Shown here: one piece after another, positions 1 through 6,461 of the stretch
How the letters are laid out: every line of letters starts with the position of its first letter
How positions within the stretch are numbered: the stretch's first letter is position 1
NCBI GenBank assembly: GCA_905215125.1
Contig: CAJMOV010000111.1
Coordinates: forward strand, 1 to 6,628
DNA from: an uncultured bacterium
GTDB lineage: Bacteria; Bacillota; Clostridia; Oscillospirales; Butyricicoccaceae
Direction: 5' to 3'
DNA: 6,628 nucleotides
The notes under the pieces: generated by a model
The model's input: the letters and a program-made list of their open reading frames with translations, nothing else
Database searches by the model: none
What the model was told of the DNA's origin: nothing
Made by a program: the position numbers and the translations under genes

Positions 1-36
1 TATACAAAAGATCCCCAGCGCTTCATATCCCTGTAA
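1..36 (+). CDS. Possible 3' end of a convergent plus-strand gene (partial)
   Basis: Frame 1 is open from the window edge and reads YTKDPQRFISL, then TAA at 34-36. A strong hairpin terminator begins 12 bases after that stop, the spacing expected for the end of a real gene. This would make the left edge a convergent junction with the minus-strand operon. Only 11 residues are visible, so no product can be named. The other two frames also run open from the edge, and chance cannot be excluded. A competing reading is a minus-strand ATG at position 26 (MKRWGSFV...), but its upstream sequence offers only a poor, too-close Shine-Dalgarno. Confidence 0.3.
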   Translation, partial: YTKDPQRFISL

Positions 37-47
37 TTTGTATACTT

Positions 48-75
48 AAAAGGCCGCCTTTCAAGGCGGCCTTTT
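48..75. terminator. Bidirectional rho-independent terminator
   Basis: The inverted repeat AAAAGGCCGCCTT / AAGGCGGCCTTTT is perfect over 13 bases per arm (48-60 and 63-75) around a 2-base centre. In practice it folds as a roughly 12-bp stem with a tetraloop. On both strands the GC-rich stem is preceded by A's and followed by at least four T's, so it can stop transcription from either side. It lies 63 bases past the prsA-like stop on the minus strand and 12 bases past the putative plus-strand stop. It is therefore the likely end of the mfd-prsA transcript and of a convergent neighbour. Confidence 0.85.
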
Positions 76-138
76 GACACGGAATGTCGAACCGACGCCA
101 GCAGACATCCAAACAAGGAGCGTTTTTCTGTCGGGCGC

Positions 139-1134
139 TTATTTGATGTAATCCATATAATTTTCTAAATTGATTTTCTTATAGACGGCTGTAGTCGTCA
201 CCTGGGCGTCCTCTTTCCATTGGTTTAGGCTTTGGGTGAAATACCAGTCTATGGCGCTTTGCAGAATATTTGCCTGGTTCTCTTCAAAATAGCTGGCGCT
301 GACAGCGGTGCGTTTGACAATGTAATAGCCGTCAGACGCGGTGTACACCCCGCCGATTTCCCCCTCCGCCAGGGAAAAGGCCGGTTCAAGATAGGCGCTG
401 CCTTCGGCTTCGGCGATGCCGACGACCAGGCCGTCCGGGTGATTTTCCATGATGGGGTCGTCGTTGTACTGGGCTATCAGGGCGTCAAAGTCGGCCCCTT
501 CTTGCGTCGCCTGCTCCAAAACAGCGTTGGCTTGCGTCAATTTACCGGCGGAGTCCAATTCGGACAAAGGGTTGCCTTCTTCATCAATGGTACCAAGGCG
601 GATGTATTTGACCGTAATATAATTTTCTGAAAAAAACTGCCGCAGGTTTTCGTCTGTATAATATTCCGTCGCTTCCAGGCAGACGTCGTCATATAACAGG
701 TCATAATACAGCGCGTCCTCCTGGAAAGCGTCGTAGCTGCGATCGGTCATGGCCGATTCACGGAGGAATTCCAGATAGGCGTATTTGCCGCCCAATGATT
801 CGGTAAAGGCTTTTTTGTCCTCCTTCAGCTCATCCCGCTGCTCGTCAGACAGAGAGATTCCCCTTTCCGCACATTGGATACGGACGATTTGCGCCGTCAC
901 AGCCTGATCAAGCGCGTCGTTTTTGACCCGCTCCGTCATCTCGTCGTCATACAGGGTATCGGAGGCATAGCCATATTGAGAGCTGAGGTTTAAAAGATTG
1001 TAGTGAATATAAAAGGCAAGGCCTGACGCGTCGACGCTGCGGCCGCCGACCACAACGGCCGTCGGGCTGGGGGAACAGGCGCACAGTGACAGGCACAGGA
1101 CAATGGACAGGGTGCCGGCCAGCAATTTTTTCAT
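139..1134 (-). CDS. prsA: PrsA/SurA-like foldase lipoprotein (parvulin-type PPIase domain, probably non-catalytic)
   Basis: This is a 331-aa exported lipoprotein predicted to help fold secreted proteins at the outer face of the membrane. Residues 1-19 are a lipoprotein signal peptide: basic MKK, a hydrophobic core, and lipobox LCAC with the lipidated Cys at 20. An acidic helical region (about 35-170) matches the SurA/PrsA N-terminal chaperone part. Residues 173-276 follow the parvulin pattern: VKYIRL, then GADFDALIAQYNDD, then PDGLVVG, then EPAFSLAEGEIGG, then SDGYYIVKR. The two family-typical histidines (the H of HIL and the H of GYH) are Tyr here, at 177 and 271, so peptidyl-prolyl isomerase activity is doubtful and a holdase role is more likely. 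The ATG start is supported by AAGGAGG 8 bases upstream (1143-1149). A PrsA-type gene directly after mfd is a known clostridial arrangement. The family call is firm; the symbol is by similarity and position. Confidence 0.85.
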   Translation of the reverse strand: MKKLLAGTLSIVLCLSLCACSPSPTAVVVGGRSVDASGLAFYIHYNLLNLSSQYGYASDTLYDDEMTERVKNDALDQAVTAQIVRIQCAERGISLSDEQRDELKEDKKAFTESLGGKYAYLEFLRESAMTDRSYDAFQEDALYYDLLYDDVCLEATEYYTDENLRQFFSENYITVKYIRLGTIDEEGNPLSELDSAGKLTQANAVLEQATQEGADFDALIAQYNDDPIMENHPDGLVVGIAEAEGSAYLEPAFSLAEGEIGGVYTASDGYYIVKRTAVSASYFEENQANILQSAIDWYFTQSLNQWKEDAQVTTTAVYKKINLENYMDYIK

Positions 1135-1168
1135 GGGAAAAGCCTCCTTGGCTGTTCAATATAGCTGT

Positions 1169-1198
1169 ATCTTACCACAAAAGGGGAGGGCTTGGCAA
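1169..1198 (-). promoter_or_regulatory. Candidate sigma-A promoter for the prsA-like gene
   Basis: The 64-base gap between mfd and the lipoprotein gene contains TTGCCA (1193-1198, five of six bases of the -35 consensus), an 18-base spacer, and TAAGAT (1169-1174, four of six bases of the -10 consensus). Transcription would start near 1162, leaving a short leader that still includes the AAGGAGG ribosome-binding site at 1143-1149. No terminator is visible after mfd, so read-through from mfd is equally possible and this would be an internal promoter. The match is suggestive only. Confidence 0.3.
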
Positions 1199-4100
1199 TT
1201 ACTCTGCCTTTTGCCGCCAAAGATCGACAAGGGCGGACGCTGCCCTGAGGACATCCTCATTTGGCTTGAGCCGCAGGGACAGGTAGGGCTTTTCGCCCGC
1301 ATTCATCAGGATGCGGCCCTTCAGCGAAGGCTCGGCGCAAACGGCGGCCGCCCGCTCGAGCGCGGAGGGGATAAAAATAAACTGCACCGACCCTGAGCGG
1401 TGGTTGATTTCGCTGACGCCGCATTCTGACGCCCGCGCGCGCAAAAGGGCGATGGACAGAAGGTTGACGGCCGATTCCGGCGGGTCGCCAAAGCGGTCGA
1501 TAAGTTCGTCCTGCAGGTCGAGATAGTCCTCTTCCGAACGGATGAGGGCGATGCGTCGGTACAGGTCGACGCGGGTGCCGGCGTCGGGGATATAGCTTTG
1601 CGGCAGGCTGGCGGAAACCAGGATGTCGGCTGTACATTCGGTGTGCTCCGCCGCGGGACTGCCCGTCAGCTCGCCGGCGGCCTCCTCCAGCAACCGCAGG
1701 TATAGATCGTAGCCGACGTTCATCAGGTGTCCGCTCTGCTCGGCGCCCAGCACGTTGCCTGCGCCGCGGATTTCCAGGTCGCGCATGGCGATTTTAAAGC
1801 CGCTGCCAAACTCGGCAAATTCGCGGATGGCCGACAGACGCTTCTGCGAGATTTCAGTCAGCACCTTGCCGCGGCGGTAGGTGAAATAGGCGTAGGCGTG
1901 CCGCTGCGATCGCCCGACGCGCCCGCGGATTTGGTGCAGCTGCGCAAGGCCCATCGCGTCGGCGTTTTCGATGATTAGGGTGTTGACATTGGGGATGTCG
2001 ACCCCTGTCTCAATAATGGTGGTGCAGACTAGAATGTCGATTTCCCCGGCATACATGCGGCTCATGACGTCGGACATCATTTCTTCGCCCATGCGCCCAT
2101 GGGCGGTGGCGATAACAGCGTCGGGGAAACGCTGGCGCAGGGCGGACGCCGTCTGTTCGATGGAGTCAATGCGGTTGTGCAGGTAGTAGACCTGCCCGCC
2201 GCGCGCCAGCTCGCGCCGAATCGCGTCGTGGACGATGACGTTGTCGTGCTCGAGCACATAGGTTTGCACCGGCTGGCGGCCCAGCGGGGGTTCTTCCAGC
2301 ACAGACATATCGCGAATGCCCGACAGTGCCATGTTGAGGGTGCGGGGAATGGGGGTCGCCGTCAACGTCAGCACGTCGACCGACGTCGTCATCTGCTTGA
2401 TCTGCTCTTTGTGGGACACGCCGAAACGCTGCTCTTCGTCGACGACGAGCAGGCCGAGATCCTTAAAGTGAATATCCTTCTGCAAAATGCGGTGGGTGCC
2501 GATGAGCACATCGCACTGGCCACTGCGCAGGCGGGCCAGCGTTTCCCGCTGCTGCCCCGGGGTGCGGAAGCGCGACAGCATTTCCACCGTGACGGCGTAG
2601 CCGGAAAAGCGCTGGCTGGCCGTCAGATAATGCTGGCGGGCCAGCACTGTTGTCGGCACCAAAACGGCGGCCTGCTTGCCCGACAGCACGCATTTCATAA
2701 TGGCGCGGAAGGCCACTTCCGTTTTGCCGAAGCCGACGTCTCCACACAACAGCCTGTCCATAGGGTGGCTTTGCTCCATATCTTTTTTGATGTCCCGCGT
2801 ACATGCCAGCTGATCGTCGGTCTCCTCATAGGGGAAGCTCTCCTCAAAGGAGCGCTGGATGTCGTCGTCGGGCTGAAAGGCAAAGCCCGGCCGGTTAAGC
2901 CGCGCCGAATACAGGGCGATCAGCCCTGCGGCCAGATCCTGCGCCGCCTTTTTGGCGCGCGATTTGGTCTTGGCCCAGGTTGTACCGCCCAGCTTGCTCA
3001 GCCTGACGGCGTCGGCCTCCCCGGCGCCGATATACTTGGAAACAAGGTCGAGCGACGTCGCCGGGACAAAGACAAAGTCGGTGCCGGCATAGGCCAGCTT
3101 GATATAGTCGCGGTAGACGCCGTCGACGGCGATGCGCTCGACGCCGACAAAGCGGCCGATGCCGTGGTGATCGTGGACGACAAGATCCCCCGGCGTCAGG
3201 TCGGAATAGCTTTTCAGCCGGTTGCGGGAATCCTTTTTGCCCTCCTTCCTGCGTTTGGCGCGCTGTGCGCCCAACTGCCCCTCGGTGATGACAGCCGTCA
3301 GGGCCGAGGGGTATTCAAAGCCTGCCGAGAGGTTGCCTGGCAGGATGCAGATGCGCCCCGGCCCGGCCTGGGCGATATCGGTGACGCAGGGCAGCTCGCG
3401 GCCGGAAAGCAGCTCGCACAGGTTGGCGGCGCGCTGGCTGCCGCCTGCCAGGGCAAAGAGGGTATAGCGCAGCGACAGGTAGCTTTCCAGGTCGCTGACC
3501 GCTGTATCCAGGCTGCCGCCGTAGGAGGGCAGCTGCTTGCAATTTAACCCGATGATTGCCGCCGGCGCAAAGGGGGTTTGGCTCAAAAAGGTGTCAAGCA
3601 GTACGGCGTCATGCGCCATGACACAGGCGCGCACCTCCCCTTCCGACAGGCAGAAGCCGGTTTTGGACGGCGCCAGAACGCCGTTTTCCAGCAGATGGGT
3701 GTGATCTTCGCTCTGGCGGAAGGCCATGGCCCGCGCCCCTTCTAAGATGGCGGGGGTGTCGTCCAGCAAAACAAGGGTATGTTCGGGCAGGTAAGAAAAA
3801 GCGGTGGCCTGCCTGGGGTAAATAAAGGGCATATAACGGTCGCAGGCGGCAAAGGCGCCCGTCTGTTCAAGGCGTTCCCGATCCTGCGCCAGGGTTTTGC
3901 GCAGCTCGTCGCCGGCCCGGCGCGCCAGGCCGTCTATGGCTTTGAGCAGGCCGTCCAGCCCGTCTTTAGCCATATGGGGCAGGGTTTCGCGGGCCGGCAG
4001 GATGTCGCAGCTGTCGATGCTGCGGGTGCGCCGCTGCGTCATGGGGTCAAAAACGCCGAGGGAATCGACGGTATCGCCGAAAAACTCGGCGCGCACCGGC

Positions 4101-4669
4101 GCGCTTTGCCCGATGGGAAAGATGTCCAGGATGCCGCCGCGCAGGGCGAACTGACCCGGCCCTTCGACGGTCAGGCTGTGGGCGTAGCCCGCTTCGATCA
4201 GCCGCCGCGTCAGCTCGCCGGTGTCATATTCTCCGTCAAGGCGAAGCGTCAGTGTGGCTTTATCCATGATATCCGGGGGCAGTGTGGCCAGCATCATGGC
4301 CTCGATGGGGGCGGCAAACACCGGTGAGAGCCCGCTGGAAAAGGCGTGAAGCGCGGCAATGCGCTGGTGCTCATACTCGCGCGAAACGTTGTCGATGTTG
4401 TGAAAGACAAAGTCGCGCACTGGCAGCAGGGCCGCCGTACGGCCGCAGAAGGCTTCAATATCCAGCGCGGCGCGGCGGGCGCTCTGCTCGTCGCGGGTAA
4501 CGACGCAGACAGGCCGGTCAAGGTCGGCGGCCAGCGCCGCGGCGATGTGCGCTTTATGGATGTGGGAGACGCCGTAAAGAGAGACGGCGCGATGGCCGCC
4601 TTTTTTGACTTCCGACAGCAGCTGCCGGTATTCCGGCAGGGAACGCATCAGATCGAGCAGTGTCTGCAT
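1199..4669 (-). CDS. mfd: Transcription-repair coupling factor Mfd
   Basis: This is a full-length 1156-aa Mfd, a DNA translocase that pushes RNA polymerase off DNA lesions and recruits UvrA for nucleotide excision repair. Domains in order: a UvrB-like N-terminal module with a degenerate P-loop near residue 32 and RGGILDIFP at 177-185; a basic linker at 468-487; the CarD-like RNA polymerase-interacting domain at about 490-550 (VVHDHHGIGRFVGVE, then the FVP and LDLVSKYIG segments); and the RecG-like motor at about 600-930. The motor carries Walker A GDVGFGKT (643-650), DEEQ box (744-747), TATPIPRTL (770-778), TTIIETGVD (883-891) and motif VI GRVGR (916-920). The translocation region LGAEQSGHLMNVGYDLY (974-990) follows, then the C-terminal D7 domain (about 1013-1110), which covers the UvrA-binding surface in the resting state. 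All key motor residues are present. The ATG has AGGAGA upstream (4674-4679), and the gene starts 23 bases after the pth stop, so the two are probably cotranscribed. B. subtilis has fin between them; it is absent here. Confidence 0.98.
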   Translation of the reverse strand: MQTLLDLMRSLPEYRQLLSEVKKGGHRAVSLYGVSHIHKAHIAAALAADLDRPVCVVTRDEQSARRAALDIEAFCGRTAALLPVRDFVFHNIDNVSREYEHQRIAALHAFSSGLSPVFAAPIEAMMLATLPPDIMDKATLTLRLDGEYDTGELTRRLIEAGYAHSLTVEGPGQFALRGGILDIFPIGQSAPVRAEFFGDTVDSLGVFDPMTQRRTRSIDSCDILPARETLPHMAKDGLDGLLKAIDGLARRAGDELRKTLAQDRERLEQTGAFAACDRYMPFIYPRQATAFSYLPEHTLVLLDDTPAILEGARAMAFRQSEDHTHLLENGVLAPSKTGFCLSEGEVRACVMAHDAVLLDTFLSQTPFAPAAIIGLNCKQLPSYGGSLDTAVSDLESYLSLRYTLFALAGGSQRAANLCELLSGRELPCVTDIAQAGPGRICILPGNLSAGFEYPSALTAVITEGQLGAQRAKRRKEGKKDSRNRLKSYSDLTPGDLVVHDHHGIGRFVGVERIAVDGVYRDYIKLAYAGTDFVFVPATSLDLVSKYIGAGEADAVRLSKLGGTTWAKTKSRAKKAAQDLAAGLIALYSARLNRPGFAFQPDDDIQRSFEESFPYEETDDQLACTRDIKKDMEQSHPMDRLLCGDVGFGKTEVAFRAIMKCVLSGKQAAVLVPTTVLARQHYLTASQRFSGYAVTVEMLSRFRTPGQQRETLARLRSGQCDVLIGTHRILQKDIHFKDLGLLVVDEEQRFGVSHKEQIKQMTTSVDVLTLTATPIPRTLNMALSGIRDMSVLEEPPLGRQPVQTYVLEHDNVIVHDAIRRELARGGQVYYLHNRIDSIEQTASALRQRFPDAVIATAHGRMGEEMMSDVMSRMYAGEIDILVCTTIIETGVDIPNVNTLIIENADAMGLAQLHQIRGRVGRSQRHAYAYFTYRRGKVLTEISQKRLSAIREFAEFGSGFKIAMRDLEIRGAGNVLGAEQSGHLMNVGYDLYLRLLEEAAGELTGSPAAEHTECTADILVSASLPQSYIPDAGTRVDLYRRIALIRSEEDYLDLQDELIDRFGDPPESAVNLLSIALLRARASECGVSEINHRSGSVQFIFIPSALERAAAVCAEPSLKGRILMNAGEKPYLSLRLKPNEDVLRAASALVDLWRQKAE

Positions 4670-4692
4670 AGTCTCTCCTAACTCCCCTGGGA

Positions 4693-5307
4693 TTATTGGG
4701 CTGTTTTGCCGTTAAACTGCTGCATGGCGGCATCGACCCCGTTTTCAATAATGCACAGGGCGGCGTCGGGCGCCAGGCGCACGCCGGCCATGGCGTCGCC
4801 GTCCAGTGTATCAAGGACAAAGTCCTTCATGTCCTCCTTGCCCTTTTCCGGGGCGCCGATGCCGATTTTGACGCGGGGGAACTGCTCCGACTGCAAGTGA
4901 TAGATGATGCTTTTGATGCCGTTGTGCCCGCCGGCCGACCCGCTGCGCCGCACCCGTATGCGTGCGGTGGGCAGGGAGACGTCGTCAAACAGGACGATAA
5001 CCCGCTCGGGCGGCACGGAGAAGGCGGCAGCCATATCGCGCACCGCTTCCCCGGAAAGGTTCATATAGGTTTGCGGCTTCATAAGCAGGATATTTTTACC
5101 CCCGTGCTGGACGGCAGTGTAGGTAGATTGGAACCGCGTCTGGGTAAGGCGGCCGGCCCCCAGCTTTTCCGCCAGCAGGTCAAGGGCAAGGAAACCGGCG
5201 TTGTGCCGCGTCATTTCGTATTTGCGCCCGGGATTGCCCAAACCGGCGACAATAAAGTCGGCCGTCTGCGGGGCAGAGATTTTTTTTCGCCTGAAAATAG
5301 GAAACAC
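4693..5307 (-). CDS. pth: Peptidyl-tRNA hydrolase (start uncertain: GTG 5307, ATT 5298 or TTG 5328)
   Basis: Pth cleaves the ester bond of peptidyl-tRNA dropped by ribosomes and so frees tRNA for reuse; it is a soluble cytoplasmic enzyme. Numbered from the GTG used here (204 aa), the family signatures are GLGNPG (22-27), catalytic His35 in TRHNAGF, MKPQTYMNLSG with Asn83, FDDVSLP with Asp108 (equivalent to the E. coli Asp that orients the His), and GSAGGHNGIKS with Asn129. All active-site residues are present. The length slightly exceeds the usual 185-195 aa because of a basic N-terminal extension (FRRKK), which as I recall is common in clostridial homologues. No in-frame ATG exists before the conserved core. 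TTG at 5328 (211 aa) lacks a ribosome-binding site and sits directly behind a hairpin. GTG at 5307 lies only 2 bases after the AAAGGAA element. ATT at 5298 (201 aa) has ideal spacing. The product is certain; the start is not. Confidence 0.93.
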   Translation of the reverse strand: MFPIFRRKKISAPQTADFIVAGLGNPGRKYEMTRHNAGFLALDLLAEKLGAGRLTQTRFQSTYTAVQHGGKNILLMKPQTYMNLSGEAVRDMAAAFSVPPERVIVLFDDVSLPTARIRVRRSGSAGGHNGIKSIIYHLQSEQFPRVKIGIGAPEKGKEDMKDFVLDTLDGDAMAGVRLAPDAALCIIENGVDAAMQQFNGKTAQ

Positions 5308-5313
5308 TTCCTT
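5305..5313 (-). promoter_or_regulatory. Shine-Dalgarno element that bears on the pth start
   Basis: On the minus strand the element reads AAGGAAGTG, matching eight of nine bases of the anti-Shine-Dalgarno complement AAGGAGGTG. It overlaps the GTG codon at 5305-5307, which makes that GTG a poor initiator. Its GGAAG core ends 8 bases before ATT at 5298, normal initiation spacing. It lies downstream of both TTG 5328 and the out-of-frame ATG 5324, so it cannot serve either of them. Confidence 0.5.
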
Positions 5314-5331
5314 TGGTTCAGCATACAAATA

Positions 5332-5356
5332 AGCCGGCGGATTTCCGCCGCCGGCT
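5332..5356 (-). terminator. GC-rich hairpin just upstream of pth (terminator or attenuator)
   Basis: Arms 5332-5340 and 5348-5356 form a perfect 9-bp stem (AGCCGGCGG with CCGCCGGCT) around a 7-base loop. On the minus strand the stem is followed by TATTTGT, a weak U-rich tract. It ends about 18 bases before the pth Shine-Dalgarno. If it terminated fully, pth and mfd would need a promoter for which there is almost no room, so partial termination, an RNA-stability element or an attenuator is more likely. Confidence 0.45.
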
Positions 5357-5377
5357 GTTTCGATCGGCCCGCTGGCA

Positions 5378-5391
5378 GCGCGCCTGCGCGC
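5378..5391. repeat. Short GC hairpin in the prs-pth gap
   Basis: GCGCG (5378-5382) and CGCGC (5387-5391) pair across a 4-base loop. It is the middle one of three hairpins in this non-coding gap. A 5-bp stem is weak evidence alone and can arise by chance in such GC-rich sequence. Confidence 0.25.
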
Positions 5392-5425
5392 AAAGGGGGC
5401 AGGCCCGGCAGACAGAGCGAGCGGA

Positions 5426-5447
5426 AAGGGGGCGCAGACGCCCCCTT
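5426..5447 (-). terminator. Hairpin after prs, probable weak terminator
   Basis: Arms 5426-5434 and 5439-5447 form a perfect 9-bp stem (AAGGGGGCG with CGCCCCCTT) with a tetraloop. The stem starts 6 bases after the prs stop codon. On the minus strand the T tract beyond the stem is short (CTTTCC), so termination is likely incomplete. It may set the end of the glmU-prs message while letting some polymerase continue to pth, or it may protect the prs 3' end. Confidence 0.55.
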
Positions 5448-5453
5448 ATGTCA

Positions 5454-6413
5454 TTAAGCAAAAATTTCGGAAACCGAGACTTCCTCGTATATGCGGCGGA
5501 TGGCTTCGGTAAACATGTTGGCCACAGGCAGCACCTTGATCTTATCGATCTTCTTGGCCGCCGTCAAGGGAACGGTGTCGAGCAGGAAAATCTCCTGGAT
5601 GACGCTGTTTTCCAACCGTTCGATGGCAGGGCCGGACAGCACGCCGTGGGTTGCGCAGGCCACAACGCTCTGCGCCCCGCCGATGTTGATAAGGGCGGAG
5701 GCCGCGTTGCACAGCGTACCTGCCGTATCGATCATGTCGTCGACCAGAATGACCTGCTTGCCGCGCACGTCGCCGATGATGTTCATAACCTCGGAAACAT
5801 TGGCGCGCTGGCGGCGCTTGTCGATGATGGCCAAGGGCAGGTCGAGCCGTTCGGTGAACTTGCGCGCGCGGCCGACGGAGCCGAGGTCGGGCGCGACGAC
5901 GACGACATTTTCATTGCCCATGCCGTATTTGTCGGCGAAATAGGGGATGAGCACCGACGTGCCCAGCAGGTTGTCGACCGGAATGTTGAAGAAGCCCTGC
6001 AGCTGCGAGGCGTGCAGATCCATGGTCAGCACACGGTCGGCGCCCGCCGCTTCGATGAGGTCGGCGACCAGCTTGGCCGAAATGGGGTCGCGCGCTTTGG
6101 TCTTGCGATCCTGACGGGCGTAGCCGAAATAGGGGATGACGGCGGTGATGCGCCCGGCGCTGGCGCGCCGGAAGGCGTCGATCATAATGAGCAGCTCCAT
6201 CAGGTTGTCGTTGACAGGGTTACAGGTCGACTGCACAACGAAAACGTCGGCGCCGCGCACCGTCTCGTTGATGGAAACGGAAATTTCCCCGTCGGAAAAC
6301 TTGGTGACGACAGCCTTGCCCAGCTCAACGCCCAGCGAGGATGCAATTTGCAGGGCCAGCGCGGGATTGGAGTTGCCTGCGAAAACCTTGATGCTTGTAC
6401 CATGCGGAATCAT
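5454..6413 (-). CDS. prs: Ribose-phosphate pyrophosphokinase (PRPP synthetase), class I
   Basis: Prs makes 5-phosphoribosyl-1-diphosphate from ribose-5-phosphate and ATP, the entry compound for purine, pyrimidine, NAD, His and Trp synthesis; it acts in the cytoplasm as a hexamer. The 319-aa length is typical of class I. Visible signatures are FSDGEI (39-44), the ATP-site loop YFGYARQDRK (95-104), metal-binding MDLH (131-134), the catalytic flexible loop DKRRQRANVSEV (198-209) and the ribose-phosphate/PRPP loop VILVDDMIDTAGT (221-233). CATHGVLSGPAIERL (253-267) is also family-typical. ATG at 6413 is chosen because the protein then begins MIPHGTSIKVFAGNSNP like its relatives and has GGGGG 7 bases upstream. 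An in-frame TTG at 6455 would add 14 non-conserved residues without a ribosome-binding site. The gene follows glmU by 48 bases, as in B. subtilis, and is probably cotranscribed with it. Confidence 0.98.
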   Translation of the reverse strand: MIPHGTSIKVFAGNSNPALALQIASSLGVELGKAVVTKFSDGEISVSINETVRGADVFVVQSTCNPVNDNLMELLIMIDAFRRASAGRITAVIPYFGYARQDRKTKARDPISAKLVADLIEAAGADRVLTMDLHASQLQGFFNIPVDNLLGTSVLIPYFADKYGMGNENVVVVAPDLGSVGRARKFTERLDLPLAIIDKRRQRANVSEVMNIIGDVRGKQVILVDDMIDTAGTLCNAASALINIGGAQSVVACATHGVLSGPAIERLENSVIQEIFLLDTVPLTAAKKIDKIKVLPVANMFTEAIRRIYEEVSVSEIFA

Positions 6414-6420
6414 GCGATTA

Positions 6421-6425
6421 CCCCC
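6421..6425 (-). promoter_or_regulatory. Ribosome-binding site of prs
   Basis: A run of five G's on the minus strand lies 7 bases before ATG 6413. It is an imperfect Shine-Dalgarno, but it is the only purine-rich element in this otherwise AT-rich gap and it supports 6413 rather than the upstream TTG 6455 as the start. Confidence 0.5.
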
Positions 6426-6461
6426 AGATTCTATTCTCAATAATAAACAATACAAACGAAA

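Noticed and set aside
76..138. GGTTCGA on the minus strand (87-93), resembling a tRNA T-loop
   Set aside because: The flanking bases do not form a T-arm or an acceptor stem, and no other tRNA arm can be found around it.
2099..3547. Long plus-strand open frame (482 codons) antisense to mfd
   Set aside because: It lies wholly inside mfd, which has full domain conservation. The translation is low in recognisable motifs and rich in Ala, Gly, Gln and Arg, as expected for the antisense of a GC-rich gene, and no ribosome-binding site or family match is apparent.
5214..5324. ATG-initiated 37-codon minus-strand frame (MLNQRKCFLF...) overlapping the pth start, considered as a small leader peptide
   Set aside because: It has no ribosome-binding site, because the preceding bases are a hairpin stem, and it runs into the conserved pth core in another frame. 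It is kept only as part of the possible slippage explanation for pth.
2000..6100. Frequent GTCGTCG / CGACGAC and GTCGAC words
   Set aside because: They fall in coding frames as Asp, Val and Asp-Asp codons and reflect codon preference rather than spaced repeats or operator sites.
5313..6443. Plus-strand open frame (376 codons) antisense to prs
   Set aside because: Its length is explained by the high GC and codon bias of prs on the other strand. The protein looks like a complement shadow with no known fold motif.
6428..6455. Possible promoter before prs (TTGTAT, 16-base spacer, TAGAAT)
   Set aside because: The -35 match is only three of six, and transcription from it would begin at about 6421, removing or splitting the prs ribosome-binding site. 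Cotranscription with glmU is the simpler reading.
6414..6455. Longer prs start at TTG 6455 (14 extra residues)
   Set aside because: The added residues are not like PRPP synthetase N-termini and there is no ribosome-binding site; ATG 6413 gives the family-typical start.
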